Shown: positions 37,936-46,607 of the stretch, piece after piece
Layout of the letters: every line of letters starts with the position of its first letter
Position numbering within the stretch: the first letter of the stretch is position 1
Assembly: GCA_016710015.1 (NCBI GenBank)
Contig: JADJLR010000008.1
Coordinates: forward strand, 478,128 to 542,127
DNA: 64,000 nt
Direction of reading: 5' to 3'
Source of the DNA: Flavobacteriales bacterium
GTDB taxonomy: Bacteria; Bacteroidota; Bacteroidia; Flavobacteriales_F; PHOS-HE28
Notes under the pieces: generated by a model
What the model saw: the letters and a program-made list of their open reading frames with translations, nothing else
Databases searched by the model: none
Told to the model about the DNA's origin: nothing
Position numbers and translations under genes: made by a program

Positions 37936-39190
37936 TCATTCGTTCGTGTCGAGTTCTCCTTCCACTTCAGCTTCCAGTTCCACTGCTCGTCCATGGAATC
38001 CTCCACGGGTACCACTCTGGTATCGCCTTGGCCGCCTCCCGCACATCCACCGCACCCGTTACTACATCCGAGATCAGGCGCGTGTGGTATTCCTGCAGCA
38101 CTTCAATCTCCTTGTTCACTCGACTCAATGCCTCATCAAGATCCTTTGTCTCCGTGCGGATGTATTCAACTATTTCATCCGCTTCCTTGGCGGACGGAAG
38201 AATCATGCGCATGTCAAGGAATGAGGAATCGGTCAACTGAAGACGTGACTTCCAAACTCCTCTCGAGCGAACAGTAAAGTCCCAATCATATGCACCAGAA
38301 CGTAGCAGCACATCAAGATACCTCCAGAGTCTTTTGTACTGAGGACGCAAACGATACACGCTATAGGCTGTACTTACGATTCCATGATGCTTTGAGAAGC
38401 CAAAGCCTTTTGCCCACGCCCACAAGCTGTTGATCACCAAATCCTCGGGCCAGCACAGCTTGTGACCGATGTATGAGGCAGCCATCAGCCACTCCACGCC
38501 GCTGGGTTTCAGCTTGGCGTTGGGGTCCAGCCCGCGGGTAACGGCGCGCTGGATGATGGCCTGCTTCTGCTCCTGCAAGCGCGCAATGAGGGTGCGCTTG
38601 GTGCGGATGTAGCGCTTCACCTTGGCGTCCAAGGCGTGCAGGTAGCGGACGATGAGTTCCGCATCCTCTTTCGGCGGCATCAGTATCGGCATGTCGAAGA
38701 ACGAAGCATCCGTCAACTGGAGCCTCGACTTCCACACTCCTTTAGATCGCACTTGCAGTTCCCATTGGTAGACCGATGAGCGAAGGGTGTAATTCAAGTA
38801 TTGCCACAAGTGCTTATGTGGCTCGCGCAAGCGGTAGACACCATAAGCTGTGCTAATGATGCCATGCTCCTTCGAGAAGCCAAGCCCACGACCCCATGCC
38901 CAAAGGCTGTTGATGACAAGGTCCTCAGGCCAACACAGCTTGTGACCCACATAAGTCTTCGCCTTGAACATGTTCACGTTGCTCTCGCGGCGCTTGACGA
39001 TCCCGTTTGCCGATGAGACCGTTAGCAACTCCTCCTTGCCGGTCTTCGACTTCACATCGATCGCCCGGAATACACTCTTCGCGCGTTTGAGCTCCCAATG
39101 CTCCGGCACCTGCTGGAGCCAAGGGACGGCGGCGGGCTTGTAGGCGGGTAGGGTTTGAGGGGCTCCTTCGGCTTCGGTTCTTTCGTGCAT
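37936..39190 (-). CDS. hsdS: Type I restriction-modification specificity subunit with two similar TRDs
   Basis: About 420 residues. Target-recognition domain 1 (about 25-170) has PEHWELKRAKSVF at its start and KGVWKSRLQLTDASFFDMPI near its end. A conserved helical spacer follows (YIRTKRTLIARLQEQKQAII). TRD2 closely resembles TRD1 (YIGHKLCWPEDLVINSLWAW and WKSRLQLTDSSF) but lacks about 55 N-terminal residues: GVEWL runs straight into MAASYIGHKLCW. An indel near 38010 moves the C-terminus into another frame, giving an acidic end (VELEAEVEGELDTNE) that stops at 37936. The N-terminus probably continues upstream in the NADAR frame (KPYP-AYKPAAVPWL); see the NADAR entry. Confidence 0.85.
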
Positions 39191-39903
39191 GGATCTTCCG
39201 GCTCACTGAATGCATCGGCTTTCGCTGCCGGTGTTGCATAGGTCTTCACGGGTTCATCGGGCCTACGGGTGCCAAGGGGCTTTAGTCGGCGGCCGGTAGT
39301 GTCCTCTTCTGCTTTAGTTGCCCTAGCTTCCACCAATCCAATGAGCTGGCCGTAGAGCAGGAATTCCGGAATATCCAGCGGCTTCACCGTGCGCAATCTC
39401 TCACGCTCGGGTCCTTTCAATTCTTCACGCAGCTCCATCAGCAATCGGCCCAAAGCATTGCGGCCTTCCAACTGTCCGCTTTCGTTCATTACCGCGCCCC
39501 AGAACTGGTCCTTGCGGCTGTCCTCCACAATAGGCTTGTCGCCCGTACGCAAGAGCAGTTCGCCGAACTTGTCCCAATGGTGAGCCAGCTTCACACGCAA
39601 GCACCAACGCATGATGCCGAGCCGAACGTTGTTCCAATCCGCGCGGCTCTGATCGCGGAACGGCTTGCTCTTCATCTTGGCAGTCATCGGACTGCCCTGC
39701 ATGATGATGCTGCGCTGCACTTCGGGCATGTGCGGGAAGCGGCAGGCTTGGTAGATCGCTTCCGTGGTCAGGATCCGCGTGTTGTTCACCCACAGCACAT
39801 AACCACTCGCCATATTGCTCAGCCCGCCGAAAGACTCGTTGGTCTTGCGGAAGGTGATACACTCGGCGAGATTGTAGACTCGGATGTGGGTACTGGCATG
39901 CAT
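39052..39903 (-). CDS. NADAR (YbiA-like) N-glycosidase domain protein, possibly fused to HsdS
   Basis: From ATG 39903 (MHASTHIRVYNLAE) the NADAR domain covers about 10-180: RKTNESFGGLSNM, LTTEAIYQACRFP and KPIVEDSRKDQFWGAVM are the signature blocks. NADAR proteins hydrolyse N-glycosidic bonds in ADP-ribose derivatives, and some remove ADP-ribose from guanine placed there by DarT-type toxins. The gene starts 4 bases after the phosphoribosyltransferase-like gene. Its frame overlaps hsdS by about 140 bases. The segment EPLKPYP is the usual start of HsdS proteins (KPYPAYK...PWL), so the true frame probably passes from NADAR into HsdS with one missing base near 39150. No Met intervenes in this frame. 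The last 40 or so residues as written are likely out of frame. Confidence 0.8.
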   Translation of the reverse strand: MHASTHIRVYNLAECITFRKTNESFGGLSNMASGYVLWVNNTRILTTEAIYQACRFPHMPEVQRSIIMQGSPMTAKMKSKPFRDQSRADWNNVRLGIMRWCLRVKLAHHWDKFGELLLRTGDKPIVEDSRKDQFWGAVMNESGQLEGRNALGRLLMELREELKGPERERLRTVKPLDIPEFLLYGQLIGLVEARATKAEEDTTGRRLKPLGTRRPDEPVKTYATPAAKADAFSEPEDPCTKEPKPKEPLKPYPPTSPPPSLGSSRCRSIGSSNARRVYSGRSM

Positions 39904-39907
39904 GGGG

Positions 39908-40953
39908 TCAAACAACGCCAAATTGATCGTAGTTGTCGACGTATGTCCTTCGAGGGAACAACGAATACCACTTACTCAGTGGCCCAGAGGAGTGCTCCCG
40001 TGGATCTCCCCACCACAGAGCAAGAGGACAGTTGTTAGGGCAGTTCCGGTATGTAACAATCATGGACCCGAATCCCAAACCAAAAGGGCTGAAACCTAAG
40101 GGGCGCATGATCGCTTTGGTGTTCTCGCTGAAGGACCGGATCCTTAGTCCCGCAAGAAGGAATTCCTTTTCAAGCAACTGGCGATCTTCTTCATCATAAA
40201 ACACCCGGCACTTATTGTCAGCTACAACTTTTCTGGGCTCAAAAGGGAATTTGTGCTCCTCTGCCAAGTAAGCTTCGACCAATTCATGCTCGGGCAGTGC
40301 AATGGCCATAACACCTCTGAGTAGTTCTTATTGGCCTTCTTATTCTCCAACGTGGGTACATCAAACGCGATCACGTGGATATCCTTTCGACATTTCTTGG
40401 CAGCATCCTCTAGGAATTTCTTCGTCTGATAGTCCCCAAGCGTATGCGAGAATGCCGTGAGAATGTACAGGGTGCACTTTCGAGGAGCTTTCTCCGCGAC
40501 CCATTGTCCCAAATCCTGGCGGATGCGACTACCGCTGAACAGTATGTCATCAAAATAAATATACACGTCCGGACTACCTCCGCATTGTTCGATATCGAGC
40601 CCAAAGTGGGTCCTTAGGCCCTCGCCTAACAACCGAACGATATCGTGCTGGCTAGTGCCATTTTGTTGTATGTCCAAGATGTTCGCCTTCGACCAGAAGC
40701 CCTTCCCATCACTCCCTGGCATGTGGGTATTCAATACCCACTGTCTTTCCAAGAAATCCCTGAACCAGCTTTTGGAGATGTAAACAAGGTTACGGGAGAA
40801 TGCGTTCAAAAGGGGGACTTGTACTTTCTTATCGAACTGGCTGATCCATTTGTCCACGTGCTCAGGAGTGGGTAACGGCAACTCGCCCTCACGGTAGTCC
40901 TTGACCTCCTCAGCTATCGAGACCAGTATTTCGTCGCGCGATTTGAGTTCCAT
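39908..40953 (-). CDS. Phosphoribosyltransferase-like conflict-system protein (frameshifted)
   Basis: About 348 residues from MELKSRDEILVSIAEE (40953). The core has DVYIYFDDILFSGSRIRQDL (about 129-148), the PRPP-binding loop pattern of type I phosphoribosyltransferases (hydrophobic strand, DD, then a GS turn). A frameshift near 40310 moves the second part (MAIALPEHELVEAYLAEEHK) into another frame. The C-terminus has RNCPNNCPLALWWGDP and WYSLFPRR, which I associate with the PRTase-CE group predicted for prokaryotic conflict systems. That family assignment is from memory. It starts 3 bases after the DUF262 gene stop and is followed closely by NADAR, so a shared nucleotide-based mechanism is a fair inference. 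Confidence 0.7.
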
Positions 40954-40955
40954 TG

Positions 40956-42787
40956 TCAGCTTACTTGAAGTGCATGGGTCAACAGGTACACAGGGTCCCG
41001 CATCTTCTTGGCCAACTGCTGATAGAGGACTCCCGCGTGCCTCAAGGTCCACCTTCTTGTAGGCAGGCAATGGCGTGAATGGGATCTCGCTTTCGCTCTT
41101 GAACCGGATGAACCCCGGGTTGTGTTCGTAACACTGTGGGTGCAGTGAACGGGCCAACAGGTTCTGCGTGTTGTAATGCGGCAGCTTCTCTGTGTATGTC
41201 GATCCCCGTAACTCGCGTTGAAACTCTTCGGCAAGAGAAGGAGGCCCCCGATCCGGTTGCGGTACTCAGCGAAGTCAGCCGGGTGGTCGAACTCATCGGT
41301 GTGCCGTTCGGCATGGTCCGCCCAGATGTGCTCCACCTCAAAACGTGTCTTTCCTTCGCTGACGTAATCCAAGTAACGGGACGGTTGGCCTGAACTAGTC
41401 TCAACGAAATCCGTGATGCGCGCCAAAAGACGATGGATGTAATAGCGGTTCTGCTGGTGAACGCGCAGACGGTCGTTGCTCGTGAAATTCTCAGTCTCCT
41501 TGGTCAGAAGGTCGTGTAGTTTCTGGGCCAGGGCATCAACGTCGAGCCCCCGGATATCCCGCATAACGAGGAACATGGCGTACTGCATTCCTGAATAGGA
41601 GATCGTGCGGAAATTCCACAAACGCCAGGTCAACAGGATGTCCAAGTAGCGGGCGACCAATCCTGCTTTTCGCACAACGACCTCATCGCTGTCGTCCGGC
41701 TTAAGGGGCGCCATTAACAACATGTATTGTAGCGTGAAGCCGTGTTGCGCATTGTACAACACATGCTCAAGGCCGGGAACAGGCCGCTTGCCTGCATCGA
41801 TCAAGCGGAGATATTGTCGGCTATAGAATTCGAAATCGCGGTCGATGAAGCGATAGAAATCCGCGCTTTGTTTAAGGCCGACAACGTCCGACGTATCCCG
41901 CAACCAACGATGGAACTCGGTTCCGATCCGATCGAAATCCTCTGGCCTTGCATTCTTCTTGCGCTCCCTGATCTTGGTAGCATATTGGCTGCGCAACCAG
42001 GTCTTGAAGAAGTCGGATTCCACCTCTTTCCCCGCTTCGTTCAGAGTACGAATGCGATCACGCCACTTGGTGTTCGCTGCAGTGCGTTTGTTCTCGTCTA
42101 TGTTGGCAAGCAGATACCCCTTGAGCATATCCGTGGGGCTCAACGAAAGCCCGCGGTCGTTCATCGTCTCGAAGATGGTGTAGGCATCATCGTCGGAGTA
42201 GGCCGTATCTCTACGAGATGTACGTTCTCCAACAGCCAATCGATGAAGTACGGCAGCGCCTCTTCGCGCAGTTCTTCCGGGAAACAACTCTCCAAGTCAA
42301 CGTAGCGCTGCACCAAATTCTGCACCGATTCCGGACGGTCGGTCACGTCAAAGGGGAGGCCGTCATACAAGGCATCCATGGCGGCCGTGCGCTCATCCAC
42401 ATGCAAATTGTACGACTTCTGGTCGAACTTTTCGGAAAAGATGAGCTCGTCCACCTTCACCTGCTTCTCCCGCCCCTTCTGTAGGTTCCGCAAGAGGATC
42501 AGCAGCAACGTTAAGCTCGTAAGGCGCTGTTGGCCGTCCACGATGTAGCCGACATTCTCTTTCTTGCTGATGATGATGGACCCTAGGAAGTAATGTGGGT
42601 ATTCGGCAACCTTGGCCCGCGGATGTCCCGGCTGGTACTCCTCCAGGAACTTGTCGCTCAGGTCATCCACAAGCTCGCGGATCTGCTTCTCATGCCATTT
42701 GTATTCCCGCTGGTAGTAGTCGATGGAGTATTTCACCTCCTTGAGCAACTCGCGAACGGTCTTGGCTTTCCCTAATATCTCTCTCAT
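40956..42787 (-). CDS. DUF262-DUF1524 (GmrSD-like) endonuclease (frameshifted)
   Basis: About 610 residues. The DUF262 part has YQREYKWHEKQI (about 24-35) and the ParB-like NTPase signature VDGQQRLTSL (about 82-91), then FETMNDRGLSLS. The C-terminal DUF1524 part carries an HNH-type motif in FEVEHIWADHAERH and the RNRIGGLLLLPKSFNASYGD block. GmrSD relatives are type IV enzymes that cut modified phage DNA. Frameshifts occur near 42205, 41195 and 41035; around the last two the true frame reads LARSLHPQCYEHNPGFIRFK and then LYQQLAKKMRDPVYLL. It begins 13 bases after the Abi gene and ends 3 bases before the next gene. Confidence 0.85.
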
Positions 42788-42800
42788 GATCGTTGTATGC

Positions 42801-43709
42801 TCAATTCTTCCAAAGTGGTTCGTCCCTCCAGTTCGGAGTGAACCCCATATAGGACTCGCGTATCTCAGGATGATCGGCCAGCAGTTTGTTCAACTTGGCG
42901 CTGAATGATGTACTAGGTATGAAACGGGCCAAGAGATAACGGACCACAGCCAAAACCGCATAGAGCTTTCGTTCCTCCCCTGGGCCGGGAACTGCCTTTA
43001 ACCAGGCATGCTGGGGGTTGTTGGGAAGTACTGGGGCCTTTGGGATCCGTCTGTTCCAGAGACGGGCGTGATGGGCCGCGGTATTCCGAACATAGGATAG
43101 ACTCTCCATCCAGGACAGGAGTACTTGAGCGTCTACACCGTAATGGTCCGCTACGGCCTTTAATTCCGGGCAAGAACGGAGGTTCTTCATGAGGCGGCTC
43201 ACTTGGCCGAACGAGACCAATTGCAACACCATCCCCGCAGGTGGTCTAACCCCATTGTTATACTTCTGCCGATAGTGTTCTATGAACACCTCTCGCGTAC
43301 GCTTGGTCTCGTCATCCACGCATTCCAGGAACTTCTGTTGATGGATCGGCTTGGTATAAAGCGCCGCATTCTCATACCAATTCTTCCCCTTTGTCTCACA
43401 GAATTCCTGGATCAATCGGGTCTTGATGGAAATCTCGATTCGCTCGATCTCATCGAAGAGCAAAATGCGCAGCTTTCGATCGAAAACATAGGTGTCCACC
43501 ACACGATGGAATTCAGTGCCTTCCTTGAATTTGTGGTCTGCTTGCGGAAGCTCTAAGAAGATGTACCAATAAGCGCTAAGGCGGTAGTAGCTGATATTGG
43601 TGAGGTAGGTTCGGGCCTTGGCCTCATCATTGATCAACATGCCCCGCTGCTTGAGCAGATCGATCTGTTCTTCAAGCGATAACGGGTCCTTTGCAAATTC
43701 TACACCCAT
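42801..43709 (-). CDS. Abi_2 (AbiD/AbiF-like) HEPN RNase toxin
   Basis: An intact 302-residue protein of the Abi_2 family. The N-terminal signature is LSLEEQIDLLKQRGMLI, then YLTNISYYRLSAYWY. The HEPN RNase motif R-x4-H is at Arg208-His213 in SYVRNTAAHHARLW; an earlier basic patch, DEIERIEISIKTRLI, is also typical. Abi_2 proteins abort phage infection, and AbiF members are reported to work with a small RNA antitoxin encoded next to them. Here a terminated small transcript lies directly upstream. No indels are seen in the gene. Confidence 0.88.
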   Translation of the reverse strand: MGVEFAKDPLSLEEQIDLLKQRGMLINDEAKARTYLTNISYYRLSAYWYIFLELPQADHKFKEGTEFHRVVDTYVFDRKLRILLFDEIERIEISIKTRLIQEFCETKGKNWYENAALYTKPIHQQKFLECVDDETKRTREVFIEHYRQKYNNGVRPPAGMVLQLVSFGQVSRLMKNLRSCPELKAVADHYGVDAQVLLSWMESLSYVRNTAAHHARLWNRRIPKAPVLPNNPQHAWLKAVPGPGEERKLYAVLAVVRYLLARFIPSTSFSAKLNKLLADHPEIRESYMGFTPNWRDEPLWKN

Positions 43710-43728
43710 GGCTCAGTCGGCTAGGGTG

Positions 43729-43783
43729 TAAAAAAAGAGCCGCCCTGGTGCGCTGTTCTGATGGGAAGCGTGGCGGCTACTGT
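43729..43783 (-). ncRNA. Putative small RNA ending just upstream of the Abi_2 gene
   Basis: On the minus strand a TACGTTTG box is followed at about +7 by a sequence of about 50 bases. This folds into a stem AGCCGCC / GGCGGCT (43772-43778 with 43738-43744) and ends in seven T (43730-43736), a standard intrinsic terminator. It terminates 20 bases before the Abi_2 start codon, so it would be a discrete RNA or an attenuator for the downstream genes. The promoter, the stem and the T-run are seen; the RNA itself is inferred. Confidence 0.55.
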
Positions 43784-43788
43784 TGGTG

Positions 43789-43820
43789 CAAACGTACGTG
43801 CATGAATTGCTGATATACAA
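43789..43820 (-). promoter_or_regulatory. Bacteroidota-type promoter (TTG / TAnnTTTG)
   Basis: On the minus strand TACGTTTG (43789-43796) matches the -7 box TAnnTTTG exactly, and a TTG (43818-43820) lies 21 bases upstream, close to the usual spacing of 19. It would drive the small RNA and, by read-through of the terminator, the Abi gene and the genes after it. It lies about 110 bases beyond the hsdM stop. Confidence 0.55.
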
Positions 43821-43903
43821 GTCTATTAACAACTTATCCACAATTGGCAGATTGTGTAATTGTGAGAAGTTCACAAAAGGCACCTTGTACAAGTCTTTGT
43901 TCA

Positions 43904-46219
43904 TCAGGCGGATATGATTTCATTTAACAGGCCTTCTGTCTCTTTCTCAAGCGCCACAATGTCAGCCCGAATCTCCTCCAAGCTGCGCAGCGGCTGCGGC
44001 TTGTAGAAGTAGCGGTTGAAGCTGACCTCGTAGCCGGTCTTGGTGGCGCCTTCGTCCACCCATGCATCCGGTGCATAAGGCAATACCTCACGTCGGATAA
44101 AGGCTTCGATGCCGCCCTCTTCCAACAAGGGGATCTGCTCGTAGTCGCGTAGATCACTGTCCGGCTCGTACTCCACCACACAGTTCTTGCCGTTCACTTC
44201 GGCCTCGAACAGGCCGTGGATCGGATCGGCTTTCGCCTTCCCAGGCTTGTGTACCTTCTTGATCACCGGCGGTGCGGATTCATCGCGGTAGCTCACGGCA
44301 TTCACCAGCAACTTGCGCTCGGGCTTGCTGAGGCTAAGCTTCAGTTCCTTCTCGGCGGCGTCCAGCGCCTCATCCAATTCGATCAGGTCACTGAACTCCT
44401 TGCTGCCGAAGCGCTTCAACAATTGCTCGGCGGTATCGGCCAGGCGCAGGTCGCGTTCCCAGGTCTTGGCATCCAGCCGCTTCTTGCGCTTCTTCTCAGG
44501 GATGGCTTTCGCCTTGGGTGCATCCTCATCGCCATCCTCCTCTTCACCGGCGTTGCCTTGCTCATCCAACCATGCTTCCACGGGCTTCCGAAGCTTGTCC
44601 ATGCCAGTACCCAGTTCATCGCCGAACGCTTCGTAGAGCGCACTGCGCAGGTCCTCATCGCCACTGGCGAAGCGCAGGTCCTCCACCGCTTGCCGCGTGA
44701 ACTTGGCGCGCAGCTTCAGCGGCCGTTCCACTTTCACCTTCCAATAGCCAAAAGCTTTGTTCGGGAAGATCTTGCTTTGCTCGGTCTCCTTGAAGTCGAG
44801 GAAGCTGTCCACGATGCGCTGGATATCCTCCTCGCCCAACTCGCAGTTCTTGCTGCCCAGGTTCTTGCGCAGTGGCTTGTACCATTGCGTGGCATCGATG
44901 AGCTGCACCTTGCCCTTGCGGTGCTCGGGCTTGCGGTTGCTGAGCACCCAGATGTAGGTGGCGATGCCGGTGTTGTAGAAGATGTTGAGCGGCAGGGCCA
45001 CGATGGCGTCCAGCCAGTCGTTCTCGATGATCCAGCGGCGGATGTTGCTTTCGCCCTGCCCGGCATCGCCCGTGAAGAGCGAGCTGCCGTTGTGTACCTC
45101 GGCGATGCGGCTGCCCAACTTGGTGTTGCGCTTCATCTTGCTGAGCATGTTGGCTAGGAAGAGCATCTGGCCATCGCTGCTGCGCGTGATGAGGGAGTAC
45201 TCCGGGTCGCCGTCGTGCTCGATCACGAAGCGCGGGTCCTTGATGCCGCCCTTGCCGCCCATCCGTTCAAGGTCCTTCTTCCAACTCTTGCCGTAAGGCG
45301 GATTGGCAAGCATGAAGTCGAACTCGCGGCCGGGGAAGGCATCGTTGCTGAGCGTACTGCGCTCACCGCCGCCCACGATGTTATCGGCGCCGTCGCCTTC
45401 ACCCTTCATCAGCATATCCGCCTTGCAGATGGCGTAGGTCTCGTCGTTGATCTCCTGCCCGTAGAGGTGCGTGGCGATCTGTTTCTTCTGCTTCGCGCCG
45501 ATCTCCTTCAGCGTATCCTCCGCCACGGTGAGCATGCCGCCGGTGCCGCATGCGCAGTCATAGAGCAGGTAGGTGCCGCTCTCGATCTGGTCGGCGATGG
45601 GCATGAACATCAGCCGGGTCATCACCTTCACCACATCGCGCGGTGTCCAGTGTTCACCGGCCTCCTCGTTGTTCTCCTCGTTGAACTTGCGCACCAGCTC
45701 CTCGAAGATGGTGCCCATGGCGTGGTTGTCCAGCCCCGGCAATTGGCCCACCGGCTTCGGGCTGAAGTTGATGGTGGGGTCCAAGTACTTCTCGATGAGG
45801 TATCCGAGCGCATCGGCCTTCACCAGTTTCGGCACCTGAATGCGGAAGGAGAAGTTGATGAGGATCTCCTGTACGTTCGGGCTGAAGCCATCGAGGTAGT
45901 CCAGGAAGTCGGCCTGCAGCGTTTGCGCGTTGCTGCGGTTCTTCAGGTCCCGCAACGTGAACTGGCTGGTGTTGTAGAAGGCCTGCTTCGCTGAGGCACG
46001 CAACGCTTCGTCCTGATTCACGATGCCCTGCTTGTCCAGGGTCGTCTTCAGCGCGAGCACATCCTGCTTGGTGGGCTCCAACACCGCATCCAAGCGGCGC
46101 AGCACGGTCATGGGCAGGATCACATCGCGGTATTTGCCACGCACATATAGGTCGCGGAGAACGTCGTCGGCAATGCCCCAGATGAAGGAGACGATGCGGG
46201 TGTGTTGGGCGTGGTCCAT
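43904..46219 (-). CDS. hsdM: Type I restriction-modification methyltransferase subunit
   Basis: 771 residues from MDHAQHTRIVSFIWGIADD (46219), with AAGGAAG just upstream as ribosome-binding site. Motif I for S-adenosylmethionine is DCACGTGGML (about 221-230) and catalytic motif IV is LANPPYGKSW (about 302-311), which makes it an N6-adenine methyltransferase. An N-terminal helical domain precedes it. The C-terminal region is longer than usual and charged (about 560-700), with KKRKKRLDAKTWERDLRLAD. It methylates the HsdS target and is the M part of the MTase and of the restriction complex. The gene has no indels. It heads the minus-strand defence operon. The open frame upstream of 46219 is not coding. 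Confidence 0.95.
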   Translation of the reverse strand: MDHAQHTRIVSFIWGIADDVLRDLYVRGKYRDVILPMTVLRRLDAVLEPTKQDVLALKTTLDKQGIVNQDEALRASAKQAFYNTSQFTLRDLKNRSNAQTLQADFLDYLDGFSPNVQEILINFSFRIQVPKLVKADALGYLIEKYLDPTINFSPKPVGQLPGLDNHAMGTIFEELVRKFNEENNEEAGEHWTPRDVVKVMTRLMFMPIADQIESGTYLLYDCACGTGGMLTVAEDTLKEIGAKQKKQIATHLYGQEINDETYAICKADMLMKGEGDGADNIVGGGERSTLSNDAFPGREFDFMLANPPYGKSWKKDLERMGGKGGIKDPRFVIEHDGDPEYSLITRSSDGQMLFLANMLSKMKRNTKLGSRIAEVHNGSSLFTGDAGQGESNIRRWIIENDWLDAIVALPLNIFYNTGIATYIWVLSNRKPEHRKGKVQLIDATQWYKPLRKNLGSKNCELGEEDIQRIVDSFLDFKETEQSKIFPNKAFGYWKVKVERPLKLRAKFTRQAVEDLRFASGDEDLRSALYEAFGDELGTGMDKLRKPVEAWLDEQGNAGEEEDGDEDAPKAKAIPEKKRKKRLDAKTWERDLRLADTAEQLLKRFGSKEFSDLIELDEALDAAEKELKLSLSKPERKLLVNAVSYRDESAPPVIKKVHKPGKAKADPIHGLFEAEVNGKNCVVEYEPDSDLRDYEQIPLLEEGGIEAFIRREVLPYAPDAWVDEGATKTGYEVSFNRYFYKPQPLRSLEEIRADIVALEKETEGLLNEIISA

Positions 46220-46607
46220 TATTTCTTCCTTGCGATCAGCAGCCGTTCTTTTCCGAAGGGCGTTGTGCGTTTCAAGCCCCCCAAGATATCCGCCTTTCCC
46301 TCCCGGCAAGCTGCCGCCCCTCAATATCCCCATAAGTGGGTATTGCGGGTATGCTTTTCGCCCGGCTATTTTCGTGGTGCATGGTCCGCAACACGCTCCC
46401 AACACCCCCGAATGGGGAGCCACTGCCAAGGGGCATGGGGGCCGGCGGGCGCATTCCGGTGGGCATGGCGCAGGGCGATGGGTCGATCGCGGCCTATCCG
46501 GCTACCGGTCGGAAGGGATACCGTCCAAGCCCCAAGTCTGCCGTTCCGGAACACTCCCCTATGTAGTAGTTGCGGACACGCCGTTCATCAGGACCCACAG
46601 CACCACC
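46220..46607. other. Divergent intergenic region upstream of hsdM
   Basis: The 388 bases separate hsdM (minus) from a LuxR-type regulator (plus). It likely carries the promoter of the defence operon (see 46281-46309). No gene is supported; the open frames here are extensions of the neighbours. Confidence 0.55.
46281..46309 (-). promoter_or_regulatory. Candidate promoter of the hsdM operon
   Basis: On the minus strand a TTG (46307-46309) is separated by 18 bases from TATCTTGG (46281-46288), which differs from TAnnTTTG by one base. It would give a leader of about 55 bases before the hsdM ATG. The match is imperfect. Confidence 0.35.

Noticed and set aside
43713..43904. 63-residue protein starting at a TGATG overlap with the hsdM stop
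   Set aside because: The overlap is tempting, but the sequence has no family-like pattern and its second half is the hairpin-terminated small RNA. I prefer the RNA; a leader peptide is not excluded.
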